Origin: Gilvibacter sediminis
GTDB lineage: Bacteria; Bacteroidota; Bacteroidia; Flavobacteriales; Flavobacteriaceae
Direction of reading: 5' to 3'
NCBI RefSeq assembly: GCF_028561565.1
Contig: NZ_JAQQTE010000004.1
Location: 575,017 to 639,016, forward strand
Length of the DNA stretch: 64,000 nt
Position 1 is the stretch's first letter. Each line of letters begins with the position of its first letter. This document shows, piece after piece, positions 7,982-16,767 of this stretch. The notes beneath the pieces were generated by a model, which searched no databases, was not told the origin of the DNA, and saw only the letters and a program-made list of their open reading frames with translations. The position numbers were made by a program, and so were the translations under genes.

Positions 7982-8647
7982 TTACCAGTTAATTGGAGCC
8001 GTTCCCCGGGTTTCCAAATAGTCGTTTGTTTTACTAAAATGTTTATTGCCAAACCAATAGCCTCGGTTCACACTGAGTGGTGAAGGATGTCCTGTTTCCA
8101 GAACCAAATGCTTATCTCGATTAATTTTGCGGCCCTTCTTTTTGGCGTAGCCGCCCCAGAGTAGAAAAACAAGCCCTTCTTGTTTCTCATTTAACTTTTG
8201 AATAACAGCATCAGTGAATTGTTCCCAGCCTTTATTTTGATGAGAACCCGCTTGGTGCGCTCTTACAGTCAAAGTTGCATTGAGCAATAAGACTCCTTGG
8301 TCTGACCAATGCTTTAGGTTACCGTGATTTGGAGGTGTGAAGCCAATATCGGACTGCAGTTCCTTGTAAATATTGACTAATGATGGTGGTATAGCAATTC
8401 CTGGAGGAACAGAAAAACACAGGCCCTCTGCTTGTCCTGGCCCGTGATAAGGGTCTTGGCCAATGATCACCACTTTGACCTGATCAAAGGGTGTAGCATT
8501 AAAGGCATTGAAAATTAGTTTACCTGGTGGATAGCAAGTATGCTGCTGATATTCACTGCGGACAAAATCGGTCAAAGACTTGAAATAGTCTTTTTCAAAT
8601 TCAGCTTCGAGTACAGAAGACCAACTGGGTTCGATTTTTACCTGCAT
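7982..8647 (-). CDS. ung: uracil-DNA glycosylase, family 1
   Basis: Family-1 UDG removes uracil from DNA in base-excision repair. The catalytic motif GQDPYHGPGQAEG (aspartate water-activator) lies near residue 62, and the second motif HPSPLSVNRG with the catalytic histidine near 188. The open frame continues to 8896 but residues before MQVKIEPSW do not belong to the family and would overlap the divergent MutS2 gene; I therefore start at 8647, giving 221 residues, the normal length. Confidence 0.95.
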   Translation of the reverse strand: MQVKIEPSWSSVLEAEFEKDYFKSLTDFVRSEYQQHTCYPPGKLIFNAFNATPFDQVKVVIIGQDPYHGPGQAEGLCFSVPPGIAIPPSLVNIYKELQSDIGFTPPNHGNLKHWSDQGVLLLNATLTVRAHQAGSHQNKGWEQFTDAVIQKLNEKQEGLVFLLWGGYAKKKGRKINRDKHLVLETGHPSPLSVNRGYWFGNKHFSKTNDYLETRGTAPINW

Positions 8648-8699
8648 AATGCGTATTTTTATAGCCTTTAAAAACACGAATTTACAATATAATCTCAAG

Positions 8700-10871
8700 G
8701 TGGTTTCCATACCTAAAAAGACATTAGAAGATCTCGAGTTTCCGCAAATGCTGGAGCATATTGCTGAGGGTTGTATCACCGCTTCCGGAAAGGAAGCTGT
8801 GGGAGCATTACAACCTTTTAAGAGCAAAGCCCCTGCCCTTGTGGCCTTAGAACAGACGCGAGAATTCTTGGCATCGCTCCATGGAGACAACCGCATTCCG
8901 AATCACGGCTTTGACAGCATAGATAGAGAATTGCACCTTTTAGATATTGAGAACAGTCAGATAGAACTGGAAGGTTTTAGAAAGATCGCAGCGCAGATCG
9001 CAACTATAGATACTTTGCAACGCTTTTTTAAAAAGAACAGAGAGTTCTATGTTGAATTGCACGATCAAGCTGAGGACGTAGTACTTTGCGTCCATTTAAA
9101 GACTGCTATTGACGGGGTGATTGACAGGCATGGTTTGATTAAAGACGATGCTTCAGAACAGCTTTTTGAGGTCCGTAAGCGTCTTAAGCACGTGCGCGGA
9201 CAGATCAGTAGTTCGTTCAATCGCGCGCTCACAGTAGCGATCAAAAGTGACCACTTGGATGAGATCCGAGAAAGTGTCGTAGAAGGCAAACGCGTATTGG
9301 CCGTTAAGGCTATGCACCGCAGAAAGGTCAAAGGCGTAGTTGTTGGGAGTTCCAAAACAGGCAGTATTGTCTATATGGAACCTCGCGCTACTTTAGAATA
9401 CGAGAACGAACTCAGCAACCTGCTTTATGAAGAAGCTGAGGCGATCAAAAAGATCCTGAAGGAACTCACCGATCTGCACCGCCCATCTTTAGAGGATCTC
9501 CGCGACGGTCAGTCTTATTTGACGCAGATTGACGTGCTTTATGCTAAGGCTAAGTATGCATCAGCTATCAATGCCTGCAAGCCACGAATTGCAGGAGTGA
9601 AACAACTCATCCTCAAAGACGCCTATCACCCTTTGCTTTTAATGAGCAATGCCAAGCGCAAAGAAAAGACCATTCCCCAGACATTGAGCCTTACAAACGA
9701 CAGCCGCATTATAGTGATCTCTGGACCTAATGCTGGTGGAAAGAGTATTACCTTAAAAACAGTGGGCTTGTTGCAACTCATGTTGCAATCGGGGATTTTA
9801 GTTCCTGTTGACCCAACGAGTAGTTTTGGTTGGTTTGACCGGGTTTTGAGTGATATTGGAGACAATCAGTCCATTGACAATCACTTGAGTACGTACAGCT
9901 ACCGACTCAAACAAATGAATTACTTCCTCAAGAAGTGCAACGGCAAGACCTTATTTTTGATCGATGAGTTTGGGACCGGTTCTGATCCAGAACTAGGAGG
10001 CGCATTAGCAGAGACCTTTTTAGAAGAGTTTTATGAGCGTGAAGCTTTTGGGATCATCACCACTCACTATACCAATCTCAAGCTATTGGCCAGTGAATTG
10101 CCGCATGCTTTGAATGCCAATATGCAGTTCGATCCTAAATCGCTGGAGCCGCTTTACACCTTATTTACAGGTGAGGCGGGAAGCTCCTACACCTTTGAGG
10201 TCGCTCAAAAGAATGGGATCCCTTATGGACTCATCAATCGGGCTAAAAAGAAGATCGCCGCAGGAAAGGTGCGCTTTGACAAGACCATTGCCAATCTGCA
10301 AAAAGAGCGTTCGGAGATCCGTAAAACTACAGCCAGTTTAAAATCCGAAGCAGAAAAGGCCAAAGAAGAAACCCGTCAGCTGGAAGAAACTCAGCAGAAA
10401 GTACAACAGAAGCTGGAGCGCTATCAGGAACTCTTTGACAGCCAACAGCGCATGATTCAATTGGGAAAAAAGATCGATGCCATTGCAGCTTCCTTTGCCA
10501 ACCACAAACGCAAACGCCAGCTCATTGATGAGGTGATGAAGTTGGTTGCTGTGGAGAACGCCAAGCGCAAGCCTGCTAAAAAACCCAAGGCTCCTGCCAA
10601 GAAAAAGGAAGAAAAGGCTAAAAAGCATCAGCTTAAAGAAGAAGTGGAAAAGGAAATGGCAGTAATTCGCAAGCGCAAAAAGAAAGAAAAAGCGCAGCAA
10701 ACCAAACAAGAGGCTGCCAAACCTAAGGTGCTGCCAAAGATTGGAGACCGCGTGCGTATGATAGACGGCAAAGCCATTGGAACCTTGGATTCCATTGAAA
10801 AAGATACTGCTGTAGTGAATTACGGTATCTTTACGACTAAAGTATCAGTAACCCAATTGGAGAAAGTATGA
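8700..10871 (+). CDS. MutS2-like DNA-binding ATPase without Smr domain
   Basis: A MutS-family protein with lever/clamp helices (to about 300), Walker A GPNAGGKS, Walker B LFLIDEFGTGSDP, a long coiled coil after the ATPase, a lysine-rich linker, and a short beta-rich KOW-like end (GDRVRMIDGKAIGTLDSIEK). MutS2 proteins act on branched DNA or stalled ribosomes. The C-terminal Smr nuclease domain is absent: the chain stops at LEKV. GTG at 8700 gives VVSIPKKTLEDLEF, matching how relatives begin; the ATG at 8649 would leave one base to the divergent ung start. The stop overlaps the next ATG by 4 bases. Confidence 0.88.
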   Translation: MVSIPKKTLEDLEFPQMLEHIAEGCITASGKEAVGALQPFKSKAPALVALEQTREFLASLHGDNRIPNHGFDSIDRELHLLDIENSQIELEGFRKIAAQIATIDTLQRFFKKNREFYVELHDQAEDVVLCVHLKTAIDGVIDRHGLIKDDASEQLFEVRKRLKHVRGQISSSFNRALTVAIKSDHLDEIRESVVEGKRVLAVKAMHRRKVKGVVVGSSKTGSIVYMEPRATLEYENELSNLLYEEAEAIKKILKELTDLHRPSLEDLRDGQSYLTQIDVLYAKAKYASAINACKPRIAGVKQLILKDAYHPLLLMSNAKRKEKTIPQTLSLTNDSRIIVISGPNAGGKSITLKTVGLLQLMLQSGILVPVDPTSSFGWFDRVLSDIGDNQSIDNHLSTYSYRLKQMNYFLKKCNGKTLFLIDEFGTGSDPELGGALAETFLEEFYEREAFGIITTHYTNLKLLASELPHALNANMQFDPKSLEPLYTLFTGEAGSSYTFEVAQKNGIPYGLINRAKKKIAAGKVRFDKTIANLQKERSEIRKTTASLKSEAEKAKEETRQLEETQQKVQQKLERYQELFDSQQRMIQLGKKIDAIAASFANHKRKRQLIDEVMKLVAVENAKRKPAKKPKAPAKKKEEKAKKHQLKEEVEKEMAVIRKRKKKEKAQQTKQEAAKPKVLPKIGDRVRMIDGKAIGTLDSIEKDTAVVNYGIFTTKVSVTQLEKV

Positions 10872-11275
10872 GTCAGGCAGATGGACATAAAATAATCCTG
10901 TTTGATGGGGTTTGTAACCTCTGTAATGGCGCGGTGACCTATGTGATCAAACGCGACCCGAAAGACCGTTTTAGGTTCGCGGCCTTGCAAAGTGATATTG
11001 GGCAAGCCTTAGTAGCCGAACACGGTATTGATACTTCCGCAGTGGATTCCATCATCCTTATCGATCAAGGCCAAGCTTACACCAAGTCTTCTGCAGCCCT
11101 GCGTATTGCAAAATACATGAAGGGCGGCTACCCCCTACTTTACGGATTTATGATCATCCCAAACTTCATTAGAAATTGGGTCTATGATTTCATTGCTCGC
11201 AACCGCTACAAATGGTATGGTAAAAAAGAGAGTTGTATGATCCCAACTCCAGAATTGAAGGCCAAATTTCTTTGA
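10868..11275 (+). CDS. DCC family thiol-disulfide oxidoreductase-like protein (DUF393)
   Basis: A 135-residue protein with the family signature DGVCNLCNGAVTYVIKRD (about 12-29), giving a CxxC thioredoxin-like active site. Members are predicted thiol-disulfide oxidoreductases of unknown partner. No signal peptide, so cytosolic. Its ATG overlaps the stop of the MutS2-like gene (ATGA at 10868), indicating translational coupling. A weak hairpin without a T-run follows at 11295-11317. Confidence 0.88.
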   Translation: MSQADGHKIILFDGVCNLCNGAVTYVIKRDPKDRFRFAALQSDIGQALVAEHGIDTSAVDSIILIDQGQAYTKSSAALRIAKYMKGGYPLLYGFMIIPNFIRNWVYDFIARNRYKWYGKKESCMIPTPELKAKFL

Positions 11276-11384
11276 TCCCTCATCCACTAGCAAGACAGGC
11301 TTGGTCAAAAGCCCTGTTCAATCATTCTCTCTTGTAGTCGCTTAATTCTCAGGCTAGTTTTACACCAAACTAAATTATATCGCC

Positions 11385-13598
11385 ATGAGAAGAATTATAC
11401 CTTTACTTCTAGTATTATTGAGTCTTTCCGGCTGGGCTACAGAAAAGAATCCGGTTGAAACTAAAATAGAATCCGTAACTGTTTATCGCGAAGGGGCCAC
11501 CGTGACTCGCAGCGGAAAGGTCTTTCTAAAAAGTGGAGAAAACAGCCTACTTTTAAAGGATCTAGCTCCTGATATTGACGAGAATTCCATTCAGATCTCC
11601 GGTCTGAACAACGCCAGTGTGCGTTCTATACTGTATCGTATAGATTACCTGGAGAAAAAAGCGCCATCTCAGACTTATCAAGCGCTTCAGCTCAGACAAG
11701 ATCAAATTGAACGCTCTATTAAATTGATCAATAATACCGTTGCTGGATATAAAGAAGAGCTCAAAATCCTTGGCAAGAATCAAGTGATTCACGGAGACCA
11801 AAGCAATATCTCTATTGAGCGCGTTAAAGAAATGACGCAATACTACAGAGACCGTACCATCACTGTCAATAATGAATTGTTGAATTTGCAGTACGAGATA
11901 GACAGTCTAAAGCTGATCAAGGTGGATCTGTACCAAGAAATGACCGCCTTGCAAACCGAAAAGAACGAAAAGCGCGGGGTTATTGAATTCATTATTGACG
12001 CTCCGGTAGCAACAGCTATTGAATTGAGTGTTAGTTATACCGTAGCAACTGCGGGCTGGTACCCAACCTACGACATTCGTGCCACTAGTACCACGGCTCC
12101 TGTGGATATTCTATACAAAGCCAATGTTTATCAGCAAACCGGTTCAGACTGGAATGACATCGACCTTATCCTATCCACCGGAGACCCAACAACCAACAAT
12201 ACAAAACCCGTTTTATCTCCTAAATACTTAAACTTCGGAACAAGCTTTAGCAGCAGTTTGCCGGCTCAGAGCAGTGCTGTGAAGTACAACCCAACCATCC
12301 GTAAAGTGAGTGGAACCGTTGTGGACGCCTCTGGATTACCGCTACCCGGAGTGAATATCATTGAACAGAACACCTCCAATGGTACGCAAACCGATTTTGA
12401 TGGGAATTACACACTTAACATTCAAGGCGGGCGCAATTTGATCTACAGTTATATAGGCTTTGAATCTGTGGTGAACCCGATTCACGCTTCGCGTATGGAC
12501 CTGCAAATGCAAGAAGATCCAAACGCCTTAGATGAAGTAGTGGTGATTGCTCAAGGGATACGCAGAGAAGCAAAGGCCTTAGGGTATGCCGTATCAACCG
12601 TTACGGCTGATGATCTTTACGGTTACAGTCAATACGGAGTTGCCAGCGCATTGAGTGGCAAAGCATCTGGTGTTAATATTACGGCGCAAAGCGGAGCTAG
12701 TGGAAGCGCGACTAGTGTGGTTATTAGAGGTTACAGCAGCCTTACCGGATCTGATGAAGCCTTGTTCGTTATTGATGGAATCCCTTACAGTTCAGATACT
12801 TTGAATTTGTCTGGAAGTCTAGGGTCTACGAGCTTTTTGGACATACAACCTGAGGATATTATTGACGTTAACATCCTTAAAGGCAACGCTGCGGCAACAC
12901 TTTACGGAACCGCTGGGCGCAATGGTGTGGTGGTGATCACCACCAAATCTGGGGAAGGCTTGACCGGAGTTGGAAATGTGAAATTTGCTGGTTTGACCAC
13001 CATGCGCTTTGAGATCCCTAAAAAGCACACCATCAATTCTGACGCTAAGATCACGGCCATTGATCTGGACAAATTTGAACTAGCCGCAGAATTTAGTTAT
13101 TACGCTGCTCCTGGATTGAATGAAAATGTATTCCTAACCGCTAAGATCAAGAATTGGGAAGCCTATGATCTGTTGCAAGGAGAAGCCAATATCTACTTTG
13201 ACGGGAACTTTGCGGGAAAAACGCTGATCAATCCAAACGTGGCCAGTAAGGGAATTCAAGTTTCACTAGGGCCGGACACTGCTATTGTCATTGCCCGTAA
13301 AGAGAAGCAAAATTTTAAAAGCAAGTCCTTCTTGGGTGGAAACCGAGTGCTGGATCGCGCGTATGAGATCACCGTTAAAAATAACAAGCCTATTGATGTG
13401 GAGTTGATCATTGAAGATCGGATCCCGATCTCGCAGAACAAAGAGATCAAAGTAGAAGATATGGCCTACGGGGATGGAAATTACAACGAGCAGACGGGAA
13501 TCATCCGTTGGACCTTAAAACTACCTCCAAAAGCTACGGGAGAAAAGAGCTTTAGCTTTACAGTCAAGCACCCAAAAGAAGAAATGATCAATTTATAA
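11385..13598 (+). CDS. DUF4139 (MuiA-like) protein with inserted carboxypeptidase-regulatory and TonB-plug domains
   Basis: A 737-residue exported protein with a signal peptide (about 1-18). A DUF4140-type N-terminal domain (about 25-125, VTVYREGATVTRSG) is followed by a coiled coil (about 100-195) and DUF4139, which starts near 213 (TAGWYPTYDIRA) and continues to the C-terminus. DUF4139 is interrupted at about 307-525 by a module normally found at the front of SusC proteins: a CarboxypepD_reg-like domain (VSGTVVDASGLPLPGVNI) and a plug domain (LDEVVVIAQGIRREAKALGY, then VVIRGYSSL and FVIDGIPY). No outer-membrane barrel follows. Function unknown; periplasmic or surface location is inferred. 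A terminator follows. Confidence 0.85.
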   Translation: MRRIIPLLLVLLSLSGWATEKNPVETKIESVTVYREGATVTRSGKVFLKSGENSLLLKDLAPDIDENSIQISGLNNASVRSILYRIDYLEKKAPSQTYQALQLRQDQIERSIKLINNTVAGYKEELKILGKNQVIHGDQSNISIERVKEMTQYYRDRTITVNNELLNLQYEIDSLKLIKVDLYQEMTALQTEKNEKRGVIEFIIDAPVATAIELSVSYTVATAGWYPTYDIRATSTTAPVDILYKANVYQQTGSDWNDIDLILSTGDPTTNNTKPVLSPKYLNFGTSFSSSLPAQSSAVKYNPTIRKVSGTVVDASGLPLPGVNIIEQNTSNGTQTDFDGNYTLNIQGGRNLIYSYIGFESVVNPIHASRMDLQMQEDPNALDEVVVIAQGIRREAKALGYAVSTVTADDLYGYSQYGVASALSGKASGVNITAQSGASGSATSVVIRGYSSLTGSDEALFVIDGIPYSSDTLNLSGSLGSTSFLDIQPEDIIDVNILKGNAAATLYGTAGRNGVVVITTKSGEGLTGVGNVKFAGLTTMRFEIPKKHTINSDAKITAIDLDKFELAAEFSYYAAPGLNENVFLTAKIKNWEAYDLLQGEANIYFDGNFAGKTLINPNVASKGIQVSLGPDTAIVIARKEKQNFKSKSFLGGNRVLDRAYEITVKNNKPIDVELIIEDRIPISQNKEIKVEDMAYGDGNYNEQTGIIRWTLKLPPKATGEKSFSFTVKHPKEEMINL

Positions 13599-13604
13599 AG
13601 AAAG

Positions 13605-13628
13605 AAAGGCCCCAAGCGGGCCTTTTTT
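13605..13628. terminator. bidirectional terminator between DUF4139 and QEGLA genes
   Basis: Stem AAAGGCCC (13605-13612), loop CAAGC, stem GGGCCTTT (13618-13625), with an A-rich left flank and T-run on the right. It serves both convergent genes. Confidence 0.85.
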
Positions 13629-14784
13629 ATTTTAAGTTCTGTAAGATGAAATCGATCTTGGTATTGGTATTGTCATTCTTTTCAAAAGCGTGATTCTCAT
13701 ACTTAGGCCCCAAGGCGATTCCTTCTTTAAGCCACAGATCAATGAGCGGTTTGTTCTCTAAGGTCACCTTACCGGTGAGTAAAGTATTGAGATCTTCGCC
13801 TCGATGATAGAAATCATAGATCTTCTTCAAACCTGTCAAGTAGAGATAATCCTTGGTGTAGCCACCGCCACGATGCACGCGCAAAGCAATGGAGAAGGCT
13901 TCATCCTTATTGAGTTTGTACTGCGCGTAAAGCAGATCAAAAGTGTCACAGAAGTTATAACCTTTAAGCAGGCTATCTACTGCTAAAACGCGATAGGCCA
14001 ATTCTTTTAAACGATACAAGGTCAAGCAATCACTCATGTACTCGCTCATTACGGCCAAGCCTTCTTGAGTCTCCACGTTGTTTGGAAAACCGTTAAAGAA
14101 CAGCTGAACAGGTTGTCGCATTCCATTAAAGGTGGTCACCATATGCACACCGATCTCATGATTGGCCAATACTTTAAGCTGATTGGCACTGAAACGATGG
14201 TTCTTTTTCAAAACCAAGGTCTGCGTATTGTTAAGCACCATGGCCGCGGCGCTGAGTTTGGTGCTCAGCTTGATCTTGAACTTAAAATCGTAGCGTTTGG
14301 TAAACTCCTTAAAATAGGCCTCCGCCTCTTCTACCCCGTAGACCGGAAACATTTCATTGTTGTAGACCTCGTCTTCAAAATGCAAGATGAAACGCGCGTT
14401 TTCAACATCTCTTTGTCTTGGCGTTCCAAAGCTACGGAGGGAATTGTAATAGAATTTCTTGCCCTGTCCAATGGTCTCGATACATTTAATCAGCGCAGAG
14501 TACTCATCAATCACTTCTTTATAAAAGCTGTAACTGGCCTGATCTTCTAATTCATCGATCTTTATGGAATAGAGCTCTCGCTGCAACAAATGCGGATCAA
14601 AATCGATCTTACGGTATCTAAAGTTGGGTTCTAGATTAAAGCGATGTGCAAAAAACTGTCGTTTCTGATCTTCAATATTGATGGGATTGACATAGTTCAA
14701 GAGTTCAATCTTACGCACCAATTTGTGCAATTGCTGATCTATTTGAAATAACTTCGGATGGGTCTCTTTTAGGGAATCAATCAT
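13627..14784 (-). CDS. QEGLA-motif / DUF1704 zinc metallopeptidase-like protein
   Basis: The 385-residue protein belongs to the flavohemoglobin expression-modulating QEGLA motif family (TIGR02421, DUF1704). It shows the zinc motif HEIGVH at residues 209-214 and TQEGLAVMSEYMSD at 239-252. The eukaryotic relative MATCAP is a tyrosine carboxypeptidase acting on tubulin C-termini, so a carboxypeptidase role is plausible; the bacterial substrate is unknown. No signal peptide. It is the last gene of an operon with an N-formylglutamate amidohydrolase-like protein (3-base gap) and an ATP-grasp ligase. Confidence 0.87.
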   Translation of the reverse strand: MIDSLKETHPKLFQIDQQLHKLVRKIELLNYVNPINIEDQKRQFFAHRFNLEPNFRYRKIDFDPHLLQRELYSIKIDELEDQASYSFYKEVIDEYSALIKCIETIGQGKKFYYNSLRSFGTPRQRDVENARFILHFEDEVYNNEMFPVYGVEEAEAYFKEFTKRYDFKFKIKLSTKLSAAAMVLNNTQTLVLKKNHRFSANQLKVLANHEIGVHMVTTFNGMRQPVQLFFNGFPNNVETQEGLAVMSEYMSDCLTLYRLKELAYRVLAVDSLLKGYNFCDTFDLLYAQYKLNKDEAFSIALRVHRGGGYTKDYLYLTGLKKIYDFYHRGEDLNTLLTGKVTLENKPLIDLWLKEGIALGPKYENHAFEKNDNTNTKIDFILQNLK

Positions 14785-14787
14785 AAA

Positions 14788-15618
14788 TTAACGCGAAAAT
14801 TCATTGTAAAAGGCCGTAGCATGGGCCTTTACGCGGTCTCTCATCTGTTCTTCGATCGCGTGTACTACCTCGGGATAAATGATCTGTTTGAGTTCATCAC
14901 AATAGATCTTTTTGTATTCCGTAGCCAGTACTAAAGTATTGTCAAAATGTTGGGTAATGTATTTTAAGAAGTAACCGTTGCCTTCAAAAGTATCGTTGAT
15001 CTTAGAAGTTGCTTCTATGCCACCAGGGATAATCAGTTCACTTAAACTCAGACGCCAAGATTCCACATGAGCGCCAAAACGATCGTTATCAATATTCTTT
15101 GTCCCTAGGTTGATCACTGGCACTTCCCGATCCCAACGACGCCAATTATAAGAGTGCATATCATAAACGATCACACTTTTGTGCTTGCGCTCCAATTGAT
15201 CGATCAAGGCTTGGACCACGCGATAGAAATTGTGGTGTTTGTCTAAACTCCGCTGTTTCTTAACTGGATCTAAGGGAGATCTCCAAAGCTTCTTCCCCCA
15301 TGCATCCTCATAGATGGCGGATTCTGGCGCGCGATTCAAATCGTATTCAAAACGCGAATCGCAACCCGCTATTACAATGGGGTGGCTGATAACCATATTT
15401 TTGGTCTCTGGATCTTCCTCAAACCAACGCTCGTATTCTGTGTGCAGGCAGTTGTCCCATAGTTCTTCCCTAAACTGATGTCCATCATGTACGGCACCAC
15501 AAACATAGGGCACGTAATCGTCGATCTTAAGGGTAAAGGAATAATCCTCAGCTACGGCATGAAAAGGCCGCTCCGCCTGAATATGGGCAATAATTTGATC
15601 TACGCTGAGTCTTTCCAT
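14788..15618 (-). CDS. N-formylglutamate amidohydrolase family protein
   Basis: A 276-residue FGase-like hydrolase. Likely metal-binding or catalytic segments are HDGHQFREELWDN (about 44-56), the VIAGCDSRFEYDLNRAPE segment with the family NRD/E-like motif (about 82-99), and VIVYDMHSYNWRRWD (about 149-163). Classical HutG enzymes release formate from N-formylglutamate, but no histidine-degradation genes are near. Its partners suggest hydrolysis of a modified peptide or amino acid. The start ATG shares one base with the upstream ATP-grasp stop (TAATG at 15618). Confidence 0.85.
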   Translation of the reverse strand: MERLSVDQIIAHIQAERPFHAVAEDYSFTLKIDDYVPYVCGAVHDGHQFREELWDNCLHTEYERWFEEDPETKNMVISHPIVIAGCDSRFEYDLNRAPESAIYEDAWGKKLWRSPLDPVKKQRSLDKHHNFYRVVQALIDQLERKHKSVIVYDMHSYNWRRWDREVPVINLGTKNIDNDRFGAHVESWRLSLSELIIPGGIEATSKINDTFEGNGYFLKYITQHFDNTLVLATEYKKIYCDELKQIIYPEVVHAIEEQMRDRVKAHATAFYNEFSR

Positions 15619-16646
15619 TAGGCTTCATCAACATGTTTGCGCAGCTTGGTGCGGCGTTCAAAGGCTTTAACGCGTTCTAAGACCTTATCTTCGACAAAAT
15701 CGATCACCTTTTCTTGAAGGCGAGTCTTGTACACTTTGTTGATGTAGGTAATCCCACCTGGGGACATCACATTCACTTCAACCAGTTTGCCGTTGATCAC
15801 ATCGATCCCAACAAAATAAAGTCCATCCTTGACCAGTTTTGGGCCAATTCTACGACAGAGTTCTTTTTCTTGTTTGGTAAGGCTGTGTTTTTGTACTGAG
15901 CCACCGGCACTAACGTTGGAACGGTGATCTTCTTCACCAGGTACGCGTTTCATAGCGCCAATAGGACGTCCATTGAGTAGCAGTATACGAACATCTCCTT
16001 GGTCAGCACCCTCTATATAGTCTTGCAGGATCACATAATTCGTTGTCCCGTCATTATTGTCAATATAGAAGTCTAAAAGCGAGTTAATGCTGAGCATGGC
16101 GCGCTTCTCGATGAGGATAACACCCGAACCTCCAAAGCCGTTCAAAGGCTTCAAGATCATCTTATCCGGACCTTCCTTGATTATCTTTTTGAGGTATTCC
16201 TTGTTCTTGGTCACGTGCGTACGTGGGATGATCTCGTTGTTCTCATCTTCAAAAACCGCAGTGTAGAGCTTGTTATTAGCTCTGCGGATACCATCCAGAT
16301 CGTTCATGATAAAGACATCATCCTTAACAGAATCCAGGAAATTCAACATGATCATGTCCAAAGGTGGATTAGACCTTAAAATGATCACATCAAAACCCGC
16401 CAAAGGAAGCATCTCTTCATAGAGCTCCGTTTTGGCATGGAAGGATTTTAAATTCTTAGAAACCTTGTCTGGTCGCTTGATACAGCGACAAAAGGCATAG
16501 GCCACACTGTCGCGTATGGTCAAATTAGCCGGCGTTGTTATGGCCGTACCGTGACCGCGGCGAACAAATTCGTGAATGAGCGACAAAGTAGTGTCGTTCT
16601 CTGGGTCCATATCCTCCCAAGGATACATGATAAAACAAACATTCAT
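15618..16646 (-). CDS. GshB/RimK-like ATP-grasp ligase
   Basis: This protein resembles prokaryotic glutathione synthase. An N-terminal pre-ATP-grasp part (FIMYPWEDMDPENDTTLSLI) precedes the ATP-grasp core with KMILKPLNGFGGSGVILIEK, a lysine and glycine-rich loop for ATP, and VEVNVMSPGGITYINKV, the Mg-binding asparagine region. Such enzymes join a carboxylate to an amine. The chain has 342 residues from the ATG at 16646; the longer frame to 16685 adds 13 residues unlike the family. There is no glutamate-cysteine ligase nearby and bacillithiol genes occur elsewhere in the window, so glutathione is not the obvious product. Confidence 0.85.
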   Translation of the reverse strand: MNVCFIMYPWEDMDPENDTTLSLIHEFVRRGHGTAITTPANLTIRDSVAYAFCRCIKRPDKVSKNLKSFHAKTELYEEMLPLAGFDVIILRSNPPLDMIMLNFLDSVKDDVFIMNDLDGIRRANNKLYTAVFEDENNEIIPRTHVTKNKEYLKKIIKEGPDKMILKPLNGFGGSGVILIEKRAMLSINSLLDFYIDNNDGTTNYVILQDYIEGADQGDVRILLLNGRPIGAMKRVPGEEDHRSNVSAGGSVQKHSLTKQEKELCRRIGPKLVKDGLYFVGIDVINGKLVEVNVMSPGGITYINKVYKTRLQEKVIDFVEDKVLERVKAFERRTKLRKHVDEA

Positions 16647-16767
16647 AATTGATTGGTGATTGAAGTTTATCGAACTTTTCTGCAATTTACACCGTAATGA
16701 TATAAAAATTAAATTACTGCACTATGATTTTTTAAAGGCAATCGTACATTTACACAAAACATACTTT

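Noticed and set aside
7982-8896. The long frame of uracil-DNA glycosylase, extending to 8896
   Set aside because: The extra 83 residues have no family similarity and overlap the divergent MutS2 gene; the true start is at 8647.
10338-10709. A 123-residue hydrophobic minus-strand frame
   Set aside because: Phenylalanine- and leucine-rich sequence arises from reading the lysine-rich MutS2 linker backwards.
11295-11317. A terminator after the DCC protein gene
   Set aside because: The ACAGGCTT/AAGCCCTGT hairpin has a bulge and no T-run after it, so it was not listed as a terminator.
15618-16646. Glutathione synthase assignment for the ATP-grasp gene
   Set aside because: No glutamate-cysteine ligase is near, the neighbours differ from glutathione loci, and BshA points to bacillithiol; only the family-level call is kept.
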